43,647 bases of DNA from assembly GCA_002070565.1 (NCBI GenBank), contig MWDM01000013.1, positions 1-43,647 on the forward strand, given 5' to 3'. The stretch's first letter is position 1. The number at the start of each line of letters is the position of its first letter. The translations under genes and the position numbers were made by a program. Origin of the DNA: Bacteroidetes bacterium ADurb.Bin139. Its GTDB lineage: Bacteria; Bacteroidota; Bacteroidia; Bacteroidales; UBA932. The notes beneath the pieces were generated by a model that made no database searches, had not been told where the DNA came from, and saw only the letters and a program-made list of their open reading frames with translations. This document shows positions 27,600 through 35,863 of the stretch, piece by piece.

Positions 27600-28385
27600 T
27601 TACTTGTGAAAGGCGTTCTCCAGGTCAAAGCGCAATTCGGCCACCCCGCTTAATGTTTTGATCACGCCATCCTGCATGGTGGCAATATGTCCGGTTTCTT
27701 CCGATATGACTATGATAAAGGCATCTGTTTGTTCGCTCAGGCCTACCCCTGCCCGGTGCCGCATGCCAAAATAGGGCGGGATTCCCTGGCTTTCAGACAT
27801 GGGAAAAGTGCACCGTGCAGACTGCAGACGCCCATTGGATACAATGATCCCCCCGTCGTGCAGCGGGCCGTTTTGGGCAAATATATTTTCTATCAGCCGG
27901 CTTTGGATCCTGGCGTCGATCCTGTCCCCGGTCTCGGCAACAAAACCAAGCGAGGCAAAACGTTCCATGGCAATAAGGGCTCCGATTTCCCGCTCAGACA
28001 TACGGCTGCATGCCTGAATGATCTCCTCGATATCATTTTTTGACAAGGTTTCTTTCCCGGGACGGAATAAGGTTTCAAGCAATCCGCGCCGCTTTCCTTC
28101 TTTTGTATACCTTGTCCCGAGGCGAAGCAGGAACCTCCTGATTTCCTGCTGGAATACCACAATCAGGGCCAGAACACCCACGCTGATTATCTTGTCCAGG
28201 ATGGTTGTAAGCAATTCCATATGGAGTGCTTTGACTACCATCCAGATGAAATAGACAATGATGATTCCTATAAAAATGCTGACTGCAGCCGTGCCCCGAA
28301 TGATTTTATACACCTGGTAGATCAGAAGGCCCACCAGTACAATATCTATAATATCCACGATATCCAGGCGTAGAAATTCAGGCAT
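27600..28385 (-). CDS. cdaA: Diadenylate cyclase (CdaA type)
   Basis: A membrane enzyme that makes cyclic di-AMP from two ATP. 261 residues contain three hydrophobic segments at about 10-29, 33-52 and 60-77, a linker, then the DAC domain. The DAC motifs are PLHDGGIIV at about 174-182 and MRHRAGVGLSE at about 208-218. The usual DGA motif is DGG here, and the usual TRHRAA is MRHRAG; both changes are small and near the active site, so activity is likely but not assured. The N-terminus MPEFLRLDIVDIID is typical of Bacteroidota CdaA. It lies between comF and mutS2 in one minus-strand unit; CdaR is not present, as is usual in this phylum. Confidence 0.93.
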   Translation of the reverse strand: MPEFLRLDIVDIIDIVLVGLLIYQVYKIIRGTAAVSIFIGIIIVYFIWMVVKALHMELLTTILDKIISVGVLALIVVFQQEIRRFLLRLGTRYTKEGKRRGLLETLFRPGKETLSKNDIEEIIQACSRMSEREIGALIAMERFASLGFVAETGDRIDARIQSRLIENIFAQNGPLHDGGIIVSNGRLQSARCTFPMSESQGIPPYFGMRHRAGVGLSEQTDAFIIVISEETGHIATMQDGVIKTLSGVAELRFDLENAFHK

Positions 28386-28404
28386 GATTTACAAATATAC
28401 GTTT

Positions 28405-29079
28405 TTATTCAACATATGCGAGGGAGGCAAAACCAATCAGGACACCAGGATTGATCTCCAATATGGCCCTGGCGCAACTTTCCATGGTGGCACCGGTTGT
28501 GATAATATCATCAACCACAAGAACTTCTCTGTATGGAATTCTTTTGGCTATAAAAGAATTTTTTATGTTTTCCCGGCGTTCTTCCCTGCCGTATACAGTC
28601 TGACTTGTTTTTTCCCGGGTCCTTTTTACAGCCGACACATCTAGTCCCCAGCCTGTTGCAAGGGCTATTCCCGCAGCCAGCCATTCTGCCTGGTTATACC
28701 CTCTTTTCCTGCGTTTGAGAGAAGACATAGGAACAGGAATAATTACCGGATTGGGGGGAGTCTTATGGGAACGCAACAATTCTTTCCCGTAAAGAAAACC
28801 CATATACAACCCTATTTCCTTTTCCCCTCCGTATTTGAAACGGTGTAGCAATTTCCTGTATGGACTCTCTTCCCTGAAGAAAAGAAAGGAGGTGGCCCAG
28901 GTGCAGGAAGGCATGCAGCTTAGGATCTCTGTCAGAAAATGAAAGGGAAAAATCCAGTGGTATGTTCTTGGGAGGTCATAAAGACATGGCAGGCACATCA
29001 TTTTTTCCTGCCCTATCAAAACCCGGCCGCATACCCTGCAGGTACCGGGAAAGCACAAATCCCTCACACTACCCCGCAT
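28405..29079 (-). CDS. comF: ComF-family phosphoribosyltransferase-like protein
   Basis: 224 residues: an N-terminal zinc-binding part with two CxxC pairs (CRVCG, CLPCLYDL) and a C-terminal type I phosphoribosyltransferase domain with the PRPP motif VLVVDDIITTGATMESC and the preceding IPVPMSSLKRRKRGYNQ. ComF homologues are needed for DNA uptake by transformation in several bacteria (with PriA and DprA), though the enzymatic role is unclear. It is first gene of the comF-cdaA-mutS2 unit. Its -7 box is only 4 bases from the ATG, so its message may lack a leader. Confidence 0.9.
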   Translation of the reverse strand: MRGSVRDLCFPGTCRVCGRVLIGQEKMMCLPCLYDLPRTYHWIFPFHFLTEILSCMPSCTWATSFLFFREESPYRKLLHRFKYGGEKEIGLYMGFLYGKELLRSHKTPPNPVIIPVPMSSLKRRKRGYNQAEWLAAGIALATGWGLDVSAVKRTREKTSQTVYGREERRENIKNSFIAKRIPYREVLVVDDIITTGATMESCARAILEINPGVLIGFASLAYVE

Positions 29080-29083
29080 ATTT

Positions 29084-29110
29084 CAAATTTATGAATATTT
29101 TATATATTTG
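29084..29110. promoter_or_regulatory. Divergent -7 boxes between comF and the M28 peptidase gene
   Basis: Minus strand TAAATTTG (29091-29084), 4 bases before the comF ATG; plus strand TATATTTG (29103-29110), 5 bases before the peptidase ATG at 29116. The whole divergent gap is only 36 bases, so each promoter's upstream contacts must lie inside the other gene's promoter or coding start. Confidence 0.5.
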
Positions 29111-29115
29111 TTGAC

Positions 29116-30558
29116 ATGAAGCGGAGGTGGCCTTTTTTTATTTTCATTTTGCTATTCCTGTCGGGATGTCAAAATCCGCAATTGCACCTTCATAATGTGT
29201 TTAAAAGCATTGATCTGGAAATAAGGAGTCATTCCAAGGCTTATCACCTTTTAGTAGAGATTTGTAACCGTTACGGTCCCCGGATGGCCGGAACAGAATC
29301 TGCCGGACGTGCAGAAGAACTGGCCGCTCTTTTGTTCCGTTCCTATGGATTTGAGCATGTTTTCTTCCAGCCTTTTACTTTCAACCAGTGGCAAAGAGAA
29401 GATGTGAGGCTGAGGATTGACACGGCAGGTTCTTATGTCGATTTCCAGGCACTTTCCCTGGCTTATACCCCTTCTTCCGATATTCGGGCAACCATTGTAG
29501 ATGCCGGTAACGGCCTGAGCAATGACTACAACGGGTTGGATGTAAACGGGAAAATCGTGCTCATCCATCTGGGATTGCTGCCAGGAACCCCTTCGCACCT
29601 GAGGAATACACACCGGGCGCAGAAATTATCACTGGCTATCGCCCAGGGTGCTGTCGGTTGCATAGCTGTCAATCCCATTCCCGGTAATCTTCCGGCAACC
29701 GGTTCTGCTACCCTGGACGGGGAAATGATCAGAATTCCGGCAGTCAGCATTTCCTGTGAGCAGGGAGAAAAATTAAGGATACGTCTCACACGTGGACCAT
29801 GTACAGCACATCTGTATACCAGAAATTCATGCAAACAGGCCAATGCCAGAAATGTAGTGGCCAGACTGGAAGGTTACGGGCTACCGCAGGAAACTATTGT
29901 AGTGGGGGCACACCTGGATTCATGGGATATTGCTCCCGGGGCACTGGACAATGCTTCTGGCGCGGTATCGGTACTGGAAATGGCAAGGATTTTCAAAGCC
30001 CTGAACCTGAAAACGCGCCGTTCTGTTGAATTCGTGCTTTTTATGGCCGAAGAGCAGGGCCATTACGGATCGGAACTTTATGTAAAAGAAGCCCGTAAAA
30101 GAAACCTTCTGGATGGGATCCGCTACATGTTCAATCATGACATGACCGTGAACACATACGGCTTTAATCTGATGGGTCATTACGAATCGGAAGATTTCTT
30201 CAGGCAGGCCGGCATGCTCATTAGCCGGACAGACTCGGCTTTTGCCAACACAATAGAGCATATTACCTATATGGGAAGCGATCACGCGCCCTTCCTTATG
30301 GAAGGAATCTCCACCTTCACCCCCCTGTGTCGTTACCAGACATTCCACACATACCATACCAGTGAGGACGGGCCACAGCATATTACCCCGGAAATGATTA
30401 ACAGCAACATCAGGTCTTCTGCCATGATGGTCTATGCATTGGCCAATGCACTGTCTCTTCCTGCCTCACGCATGAGCCGGGAACAGTTGCGCACCTATTT
30501 TATTGACAACCAGCTGCAGGAAGAGCTGGTCATTTCAGGAGATTGGGCATGGGATTGA
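29116..30558 (+). CDS. M28-family peptidase lipoprotein
   Basis: A 480-residue zinc exopeptidase anchored by a lipobox (LSGC, Cys18). It has the M28 fold with an inserted PA-like domain (about 125-235, VDAGNGLSNDYNGLDVNGKIVLI). Metal ligands by family pattern are His266 and Asp268 in GAHLDSWD, Asp278 in LDNASGA, Glu312/Glu313 in AEEQGHYGSE, Asp342 in FNHDMTVN and His414 in YHTSED. Members of this group are aminopeptidases or carboxypeptidases acting on peptides in the periplasm or on the surface. It lies 33 bases upstream of the hydrolase array and may be transcribed with it. Confidence 0.92.
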   Translation: MKRRWPFFIFILLFLSGCQNPQLHLHNVFKSIDLEIRSHSKAYHLLVEICNRYGPRMAGTESAGRAEELAALLFRSYGFEHVFFQPFTFNQWQREDVRLRIDTAGSYVDFQALSLAYTPSSDIRATIVDAGNGLSNDYNGLDVNGKIVLIHLGLLPGTPSHLRNTHRAQKLSLAIAQGAVGCIAVNPIPGNLPATGSATLDGEMIRIPAVSISCEQGEKLRIRLTRGPCTAHLYTRNSCKQANARNVVARLEGYGLPQETIVVGAHLDSWDIAPGALDNASGAVSVLEMARIFKALNLKTRRSVEFVLFMAEEQGHYGSELYVKEARKRNLLDGIRYMFNHDMTVNTYGFNLMGHYESEDFFRQAGMLISRTDSAFANTIEHITYMGSDHAPFLMEGISTFTPLCRYQTFHTYHTSEDGPQHITPEMINSNIRSSAMMVYALANALSLPASRMSREQLRTYFIDNQLQEELVISGDWAWD

Positions 30559-30591
30559 TTTATTAATTAATATAATACTAACCTTATAATA

Positions 30592-31854
30592 ATGAAACAT
30601 TTATCAATAGTATTTGCTCTGCTGATTTCACTTTTCTGGACAGGTTGCACCTCCCACCACGATACGGTGGACGTGGTGACTCCCGAATTTTTTGTGGAAG
30701 AACTCAACACTTGGGATTTTACCGTAAATGATGCGCTAAATGCTTTGCTTCAGGCTCTGGAAGTAGAAGCAAACGACCCTACAATCAATAAGGTACTGGA
30801 CCTTATAGAGGGTTACCTTAATAAAGAAATACGCGGGGTTGCCATATCCTACAGGACTTTGGATCCTTTCGGAAATCCCGTGCTTGGAACCGGGGCCTTC
30901 TTCTATCCCCGGGACCTGAAGCCCAGGGGGATAGTAGAAGTGCCGCCCATTGCGCACCTGGACAGGAATGCCAGTGCCGCGATTTATGTGGGGGAAAAAC
31001 GTTTTTTTGAAGAAGCTTTCCCTTGTATGCTCAATTATATTGCCATCAATCCCGACCTGCTGGGGGTATTCTATACCCAGGATATGCCACGTCCTTTCCT
31101 TCACGATGCCAATTCCGGCCTGGTAGCATACCATATGCGCAAAGCTGTAGAAGAATATCTGCTTATTACAGAAAACTACAGGCTTGGGAAGACAAGTTCG
31201 GTTATGGGATATTCGCTGGGAGGCGCTTCTGCCATGTCTATAGCCAAATATTACACCACACATTCTACCGGAATAACTGTTGACCAGCTCTTCACAGGAG
31301 GCGGTGTATACGACGGTCTGGAGGCGTTCAAGGCCTATGCGCGTACCGAAAAAAGTGATTACCTGGCAATCCCCAGTGTAATCATTGCTATGGATACATT
31401 TTATGATCTTAACCTGGATTACAGCAAGATTTTTACCAACGGCATGGAGAATTCTGTTAACTCACCGGATCCTGCCCTGGGCGGTGACGGCTATGCCTAC
31501 TGGTTTGACGGCACGCACGGTTCGGGGAGCATTTACCGTCGCTGGGGTAGTGATTTGCGCAATTATATGCATGAGGATTTCTTCCTTCAGGAACCCAGGG
31601 GTGAATTTCTCAAGCTGCAGGAATGTATGGAACTGAACTCCCTTGTTTACAACTGGACTCCCAGTAGAAGACTTGATATACACCTGATTCACAGCGGGGA
31701 AGATAATCTAATCCCGGTCGACTGTGCCGACCTGTTGTACAAGGTTTACAGGGAAAAAGGATGTTCCATACAGTATATACGCACTACGGGAGACCATTAT
31801 CAGGCAGGGAGCGAATTCATGCTCACAGCCATTCTTTATCTGTTGTTGAAATAA
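30592..31854 (+). CDS. Secreted alpha/beta-hydrolase lipoprotein, paralogue 1 of 4 (intact)
   Basis: 420 residues with lipobox FWTGC (Cys19). The alpha/beta-hydrolase triad can be placed: Ser208 in MGYSLGG, Asp371 in HSGEDNLIP, His402 in TTGDHYQAG. The fold resembles secretory lipases or feruloyl-esterase-like hydrolases, but I cannot name a family or substrate. Blocks shared by all four paralogues: an N-terminal FF.[ED][EI]L-type segment, SYRTLDPFGNPV..TG, INPDLLGV, LDYS[KR]IF and YMH.DFF. It starts an array of four; its closest relative is the next gene. This is the only member of the array with both an export signal and the full triad in one frame. Confidence 0.85.
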   Translation: MKHLSIVFALLISLFWTGCTSHHDTVDVVTPEFFVEELNTWDFTVNDALNALLQALEVEANDPTINKVLDLIEGYLNKEIRGVAISYRTLDPFGNPVLGTGAFFYPRDLKPRGIVEVPPIAHLDRNASAAIYVGEKRFFEEAFPCMLNYIAINPDLLGVFYTQDMPRPFLHDANSGLVAYHMRKAVEEYLLITENYRLGKTSSVMGYSLGGASAMSIAKYYTTHSTGITVDQLFTGGGVYDGLEAFKAYARTEKSDYLAIPSVIIAMDTFYDLNLDYSKIFTNGMENSVNSPDPALGGDGYAYWFDGTHGSGSIYRRWGSDLRNYMHEDFFLQEPRGEFLKLQECMELNSLVYNWTPSRRLDIHLIHSGEDNLIPVDCADLLYKVYREKGCSIQYIRTTGDHYQAGSEFMLTAILYLLLK

Positions 31855-31878
31855 TTATTTAGCCATTTTTTGTGTTAT

Positions 31879-33152
31879 ATGACCAAAAAATATTTTTTTT
31901 TACCTGTTATCTTTCTTTCTTCTTTTTGCTTTTGGGGTTGTACCCCGCAGGATAGCATCAGGGAATTCACTCCGTTCTATCTGGTAGAAGAACTGGGCGT
32001 ATGGGATTTTACGGCAGAATTTGCTTTTGAATCTGTTTTGGGGCTTGTTGAAAACCTGAATTTTGAGTTTCCTGAAAAGACTAAGACAGACATTGAGAAG
32101 TTATTCCGGAAAGGATTGCAGCGGCAGATCCGTGGCGTTTCCATATCTTATAAAACCATTGATCCGTTTGGAAATGCCGTTATTGCCACCGGGGCATTCT
32201 TTTATCCAAAAGACCTGAATCCCCCCGGTATTGTGGAAGTCCCTCCCATTGCCCCGATGCGTGATAGTGAAGCCCCGTCGCTGTACGTAGAACAAAAAAA
32301 GTTTTCATTTGAAAGTGTACCTTGCATGCTGGGTTATATTACCATCAACCCCGATTTTGTAGGTGTCCGCTATACAGAAGATTGGCCCCGCCCCTACCTG
32401 ATTGCCGAACATACCGGAATTGCTGCTTATCACATGCGAAAAGCAGTGGAAGAATACCTCCTGATCAAAGAGAACTACCAACTTGGCAATCGCAGTACCA
32501 TATTAGGGTACTCCCTTGGAGGAAGCACTTCCATGGCTATGGCATGGTATTATCAGGACCATCCCACGGGATTAAAAGTGGATAAGGTGATCACCGGGGG
32601 AGGCGTGTACGATGGCCTGGAAGCTTTCAGGGCCTATGTCCGAACAGAAAGGAACGATTATCAGTCTATCCCCATGGTAATTCTTGGACTGGACAAGTTT
32701 TACAACCTGCAACTGGATTATTCCGGAATCTTTGCCAACGGTATGGAAAACCCTGTTGATTCTCCCGACCCGGAAGAAGGAGGGGACGGATATGCCTGGT
32801 GGTTTAGCGGCAAGCGAAGCCTTTCGAGCATCATAAACCGCTGGGGCAGTAATCTGCCCAATTACATGCACCCCGATTTTTTCAACCCGGAACTGAGCTG
32901 CGAATTTATCAAACTCAAAGAGCCTCTGGAAATGAACTCCATTGTATACAACTATACACCGGGACCGCTAACAGAGATACACCTGATTCATTCATCACAG
33001 GACAACCTGATCCCCGTAGCGTGTCCCGACCTGCTATACAGAGAGTATAAAAAAGGGGCTGTGCCATTACTTACGAACGCATAACCGGAGATCATTTTGA
33101 GGCCGGTTTCCAATTTATCGCCACTTCTATGTTTTATCTTTTAATAAAATAA
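31879..33152 (+). pseudogene. Secreted alpha/beta-hydrolase lipoprotein, paralogue 2 of 4 (frameshifted before the catalytic His)
   Basis: From the ATG at 31879 (MTKKYFFLPV, lipobox FWGC, Cys21) it runs parallel to paralogue 1, with nucleophile Ser212 in LGYSLGG and Asp in HSSQDNLIP. After REYKKG the frame falls out at the run AAAAAAGGGG (33049-33058) and stops at 33084. One base back, the frame reads GCAITYERITGDHFEAGFQF and ends LLIK at 33152, matching the C-terminus of paralogue 1 (GCSIQYIRTTGDHYQAG). So one base is missing relative to the ancestral frame and the catalytic histidine is lost. Causes to separate: real mutation, phase variation at the homopolymer, ribosomal slippage, or sequencing error. 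Confidence 0.85.
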
Positions 33153-33160
33153 TTACCGTT

Positions 33161-33298
33161 ATGACAAAATTGACTGCTGATCCTCACTGGATCTGGAAAG
33201 TGTTCGCCATCCTGGGGCCCCTTATGTGCCTTATTGGCAATTTATGGCTTGGATGGGGTTTTGAAATGATTTCCTATCTTGTTGGCCTGATCCTGTAA
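33161..33298 (+). CDS. Micropeptide A1, 45 residues, one hydrophobic segment
   Basis: Starts MTKLTADPHW, then a hydrophobic stretch (about 14-44) containing K13, GP at 19-20 and WG at 32-33, and ends YLVGLIL. The spacing K-x5-GP-x11-WG is identical to micropeptide A2, 259 bases downstream. It begins 8 bases after the end of hydrolase 2 and is followed after 21 bases by B1. Probably a single-pass membrane peptide; function unknown. It is too short for normal gene calling, so it is likely unannotated. Confidence 0.72.
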   Translation: MTKLTADPHWIWKVFAILGPLMCLIGNLWLGWGFEMISYLVGLIL

Positions 33299-33319
33299 AC
33301 TTTATTAAACGCAACTGTT

Positions 33320-33400
33320 ATGGATGATTTTTTAAGAATTGCTGCAATGCTCAGTTTTATTGTCACACTCCTGGCATTCGTTTTTTTAGGTGTTTTATAA
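33320..33400 (+). CDS. Micropeptide B1, 26 residues, one hydrophobic segment
   Basis: Starts MDDFLRIAAM and is hydrophobic to its end FVFLGVL. It aligns without gaps to B2 (both 26 residues): identical at M1, D2, I7, L17, L18, A19, L23 and G24, with conservative changes elsewhere (R6/K6, V21/I21). An acidic N-terminus with one basic residue before the helix would favour a fixed membrane orientation. Gap of 19 bases to A2. Function unknown. Confidence 0.68.
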   Translation: MDDFLRIAAMLSFIVTLLAFVFLGVL

Positions 33401-33419
33401 ATAATAAAAGGTATTGACT

Positions 33420-33512
33420 ATGACTATTAACTGGAATCTGATCATCAAGATTGCAGGCGTTGCCGGGCCGATTATCATGATGATTTGTCTGATCCTCCTG
33501 GCATGGGGATAA
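33420..33512 (+). CDS. Micropeptide A2, 30 residues, one hydrophobic segment
   Basis: Starts MTINWNLIIK, with GP at 16-17 and ends LLAWG (WG at 29-30). It shares K-x5-GP-x11-WG with A1 in exact spacing but lacks A1's 12-residue C-terminal tail. Gap of 21 bases to B2. The proline in the middle of the helix is conserved between A1 and A2, which argues for a kinked helix with selected function rather than chance coding. Confidence 0.7.
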   Translation: MTINWNLIIKIAGVAGPIIMMICLILLAWG

Positions 33513-33533
33513 TAACTGTAAACTTATAATTCA

Positions 33534-33614
33534 ATGGACCTGATATCAAAAATACTCATCATAGTGGGATCGTTGATGTCCCTGCTTGCTTTGATTGTTC
33601 TGGGGGGATTTTGA
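33534..33614 (+). CDS. Micropeptide B2, 26 residues, one hydrophobic segment
   Basis: Starts MDLISKILII and ends LIVLGGF. Same length as B1 and alignable without gaps (eight identities). It ends 6 bases before the start of hydrolase 3, so the four micropeptides are packed like operon genes between hydrolases 2 and 3. Function unknown. Confidence 0.68.
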   Translation: MDLISKILIIVGSLMSLLALIVLGGF

Positions 33615-33620
33615 CGCTAT

Positions 33621-34694
33621 ATGAGACATAAAGGATTGCCGGCAGCCTTCATGTTGCTGGTTTTTCTCTCGTGCCATAAAACAGACCTGGTTACCAGGCC
33701 TCCGGATGGATACCTGGTATCTGTGCTGCGTTCACAGGAGTTCAGCATGCACGAAATGATTGAGCTCACGCTTAGTGATTTTCCTGAATTGGATTTTTCC
33801 ATGCTGGAATCCGCCGCCGATTTTTTTAACCTGGATATGCGCGTGAAAGTCACCGCCATCTCTTATCGTACGGTAGACCCGAAGGGTGACCCCGTTATTG
33901 CAACGGGCATTATCGTTAAACCCCTGGGAATGGCTTCAAGGGGGGTGATTCATGTCCCTCCCACTACCCCTTTATCCAGCCTGGAAGGGGGCAGTGATCT
34001 GCTTATTATCACTGAAGGGGTGTTCGCATTCCTTGGTTTTACGGTGATCATACCCGATCTGATAGGGAGCGGGATCAGTTCCGGTCTTCCGCAACCATTC
34101 CTGTTTATGGACAATACCGGTCGTGTGTGTTACGATATGCAACTGGCGTCTATGGAATACTATGCCCGCTATGAAAAGGAACCGCTTGATCCCGAAATAG
34201 ACATTTTTGGATATTCGGGAGGGGCTACCGGTGCTGTAGCCCTGCTGCGTTATATAGACCGGCTTGCAGAATCCCCGGTAAAAGTGAAGCAGCTCTTTGC
34301 CGGAGAAGATGTATACCAGATGAGTAAAACCTATCAGATCCTAAAAGAGAGGGGGGTTGCCGAGTATCCTCTGATTCCTCTGATGATCAAAAGCATGGAC
34401 TACTGGTACGACCTGCAACTGGATTATTCCAGGATTTTTACGGGGCCGTTGCTTGCCAACCGGGAAGAATGGCTGGATACATACATGCACCCCGATTTCT
34501 TCTCTGCCAAAGGTAATCCCGAAATTAAAAAAATCGAAGACGTATTGTCTTTGCATTCCATGCCGGAGGGTTGGTATACCCGCACCCTCATTTACCTGGG
34601 GCATGCTGCTGACGATTTGTCTGTTCCCTGTGAAGAAACACAGGTGTTTTTTAACAATATGAAGACAAAATCAAAATATGTCACGTTTTTTTAA
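33621..34694 (+). CDS. Secreted alpha/beta-hydrolase lipoprotein, paralogue 3 of 4 (3' end missing)
   Basis: 357 residues with a lipobox-like LSC (Cys18). Nucleophile Ser199 lies in FGYSGGATG and the candidate acid Asp332 in HAADDLSVP. After FFNNMKTKSKYVTFF it stops, exactly where its paralogues continue to GDH/GGH with the catalytic histidine and about 20 more residues. The missing end, together with the missing start of paralogue 4 directly downstream, points to a deletion between the two genes. The last 17 bases overlap the next ORF in another frame. It is probably inactive unless the histidine is supplied otherwise. Confidence 0.8.
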   Translation: MRHKGLPAAFMLLVFLSCHKTDLVTRPPDGYLVSVLRSQEFSMHEMIELTLSDFPELDFSMLESAADFFNLDMRVKVTAISYRTVDPKGDPVIATGIIVKPLGMASRGVIHVPPTTPLSSLEGGSDLLIITEGVFAFLGFTVIIPDLIGSGISSGLPQPFLFMDNTGRVCYDMQLASMEYYARYEKEPLDPEIDIFGYSGGATGAVALLRYIDRLAESPVKVKQLFAGEDVYQMSKTYQILKERGVAEYPLIPLMIKSMDYWYDLQLDYSRIFTGPLLANREEWLDTYMHPDFFSAKGNPEIKKIEDVLSLHSMPEGWYTRTLIYLGHAADDLSVPCEETQVFFNNMKTKSKYVTFF

Positions 34695-35817
34695 AGATAT
34701 TCTTAAAGAAGGAGATTTTTCCATCTCCGATGTATTTACCGAAGTAAAAAAAGATTTCCCCGCTCTGGATCTTTCCCGGATAGAACCCCTGATCAAAGCC
34801 CTGATAAGAATGAAAGTACGCATTACGGCTATATCTTATAATACAATTGATCCCCTGGGAAATCCGGTGGTATCTTCGGGGATCATCATGCGGCCCCTCA
34901 ACAGGAAACCGCGTGGTGTCCTGCATTTTTTACCCTCGGCCAATATCGACAAATTCGGATCGGGGAGCGATGCCCTGATTATATTTGAAGGAGTCTTGTC
35001 ATTCCTGGGCTATATTGTCATCATTCCCGACCTGCTGGGCAACGGCGTCACCAAAGATACGTTGGAGTCCCCTTTCCTTATGGCCGATAACACAGGACGG
35101 GTGGCATACGACATGCACCGCGCAGCCATAGAATACTTTCCCGGGATCACGGGAAGTCCGTTGCAAAAGCATATTTCCATTGGGGGATATTCCATGGGCG
35201 GATCCAGTGCCCTGGCACTGGTACGTCATATTGAAAAGGAACAGCCAGAGGACATCATCATTGACAGGGCAATCATTGGAGGCGGCATATACGATATGAA
35301 TGTGGCTTTTGAAGAATTTGCCAAAACAGGCTATGCTCAATATCCGGCGGCTCCGGGAATCTTCAAGGCTTATGACATATGGTACGGCCTGAACCTGGAT
35401 TATTCACGGATCTTTATCGGCCCCCTGCTGGAAAACATGGATAGCTGGCTGGACAGGACACACTACAGGGATCAGTTGATAGAATGGATAGGTCAGGACC
35501 TTCATAAATATATGCACCCCGATTTCTTTACACCCGAAAGAAACAGCGAGATCAAAAAACTCTGGGATAAGTTCAGGGAAAACTCACTGGTTGACGGATG
35601 GACACCCAAAACACATATTCTGATTGCCCATGCTTCTGATGATTTATCGGTTCCTACACGCGTGGCAACCTATACCGTGGAACAGTTCAGAAAACGCGGA
35701 GCCTGCATACGCAGCCTTTATGGCAAAGGTGGCCACTATGAATTCGGAAAATGGTTCTTCCTGCGCATGGGAATTCATTTGCTGATGAAACGCATGGCCT
35801 TCTGGACCCGTCACTAA
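34678..35817 (+). CDS. Alpha/beta-hydrolase, paralogue 4 of 4 (export signal missing)
   Basis: 379 residues with the complete triad: Ser172 in GGYSMGGSS, Asp322 in HASDDLSVP and His353 in GKGGHYEFG. The N-terminus MSRFFKDILKEGDFSISD starts at the segment equivalent to about residue 32 of the other paralogues, so the signal peptide, lipobox and linker are absent. In its own frame a stop lies just upstream, so no longer version exists. Unless exported otherwise it would stay in the cytosol. Together with paralogue 3 it looks like the right half of a deletion between tandem genes. Convergent with the response regulator gene. Confidence 0.8.
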   Translation: MSRFFKDILKEGDFSISDVFTEVKKDFPALDLSRIEPLIKALIRMKVRITAISYNTIDPLGNPVVSSGIIMRPLNRKPRGVLHFLPSANIDKFGSGSDALIIFEGVLSFLGYIVIIPDLLGNGVTKDTLESPFLMADNTGRVAYDMHRAAIEYFPGITGSPLQKHISIGGYSMGGSSALALVRHIEKEQPEDIIIDRAIIGGGIYDMNVAFEEFAKTGYAQYPAAPGIFKAYDIWYGLNLDYSRIFIGPLLENMDSWLDRTHYRDQLIEWIGQDLHKYMHPDFFTPERNSEIKKLWDKFRENSLVDGWTPKTHILIAHASDDLSVPTRVATYTVEQFRKRGACIRSLYGKGGHYEFGKWFFLRMGIHLLMKRMAFWTRH

Positions 35818-35863
35818 ATAGTAACATTGCAGAAACCGCCTGCCTGCTGTTTGAAAAGAAGCC

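Noticed and set aside
33046..33060. Programmed -1 frameshift at AAAAAAGGGG in hydrolase 2
   Set aside because: In the zero frame the codons are TAT AAA AAA GGG, which is not a good X XXY YYZ slip site, and I saw no strong downstream pseudoknot; kept only as an alternative in the findings.
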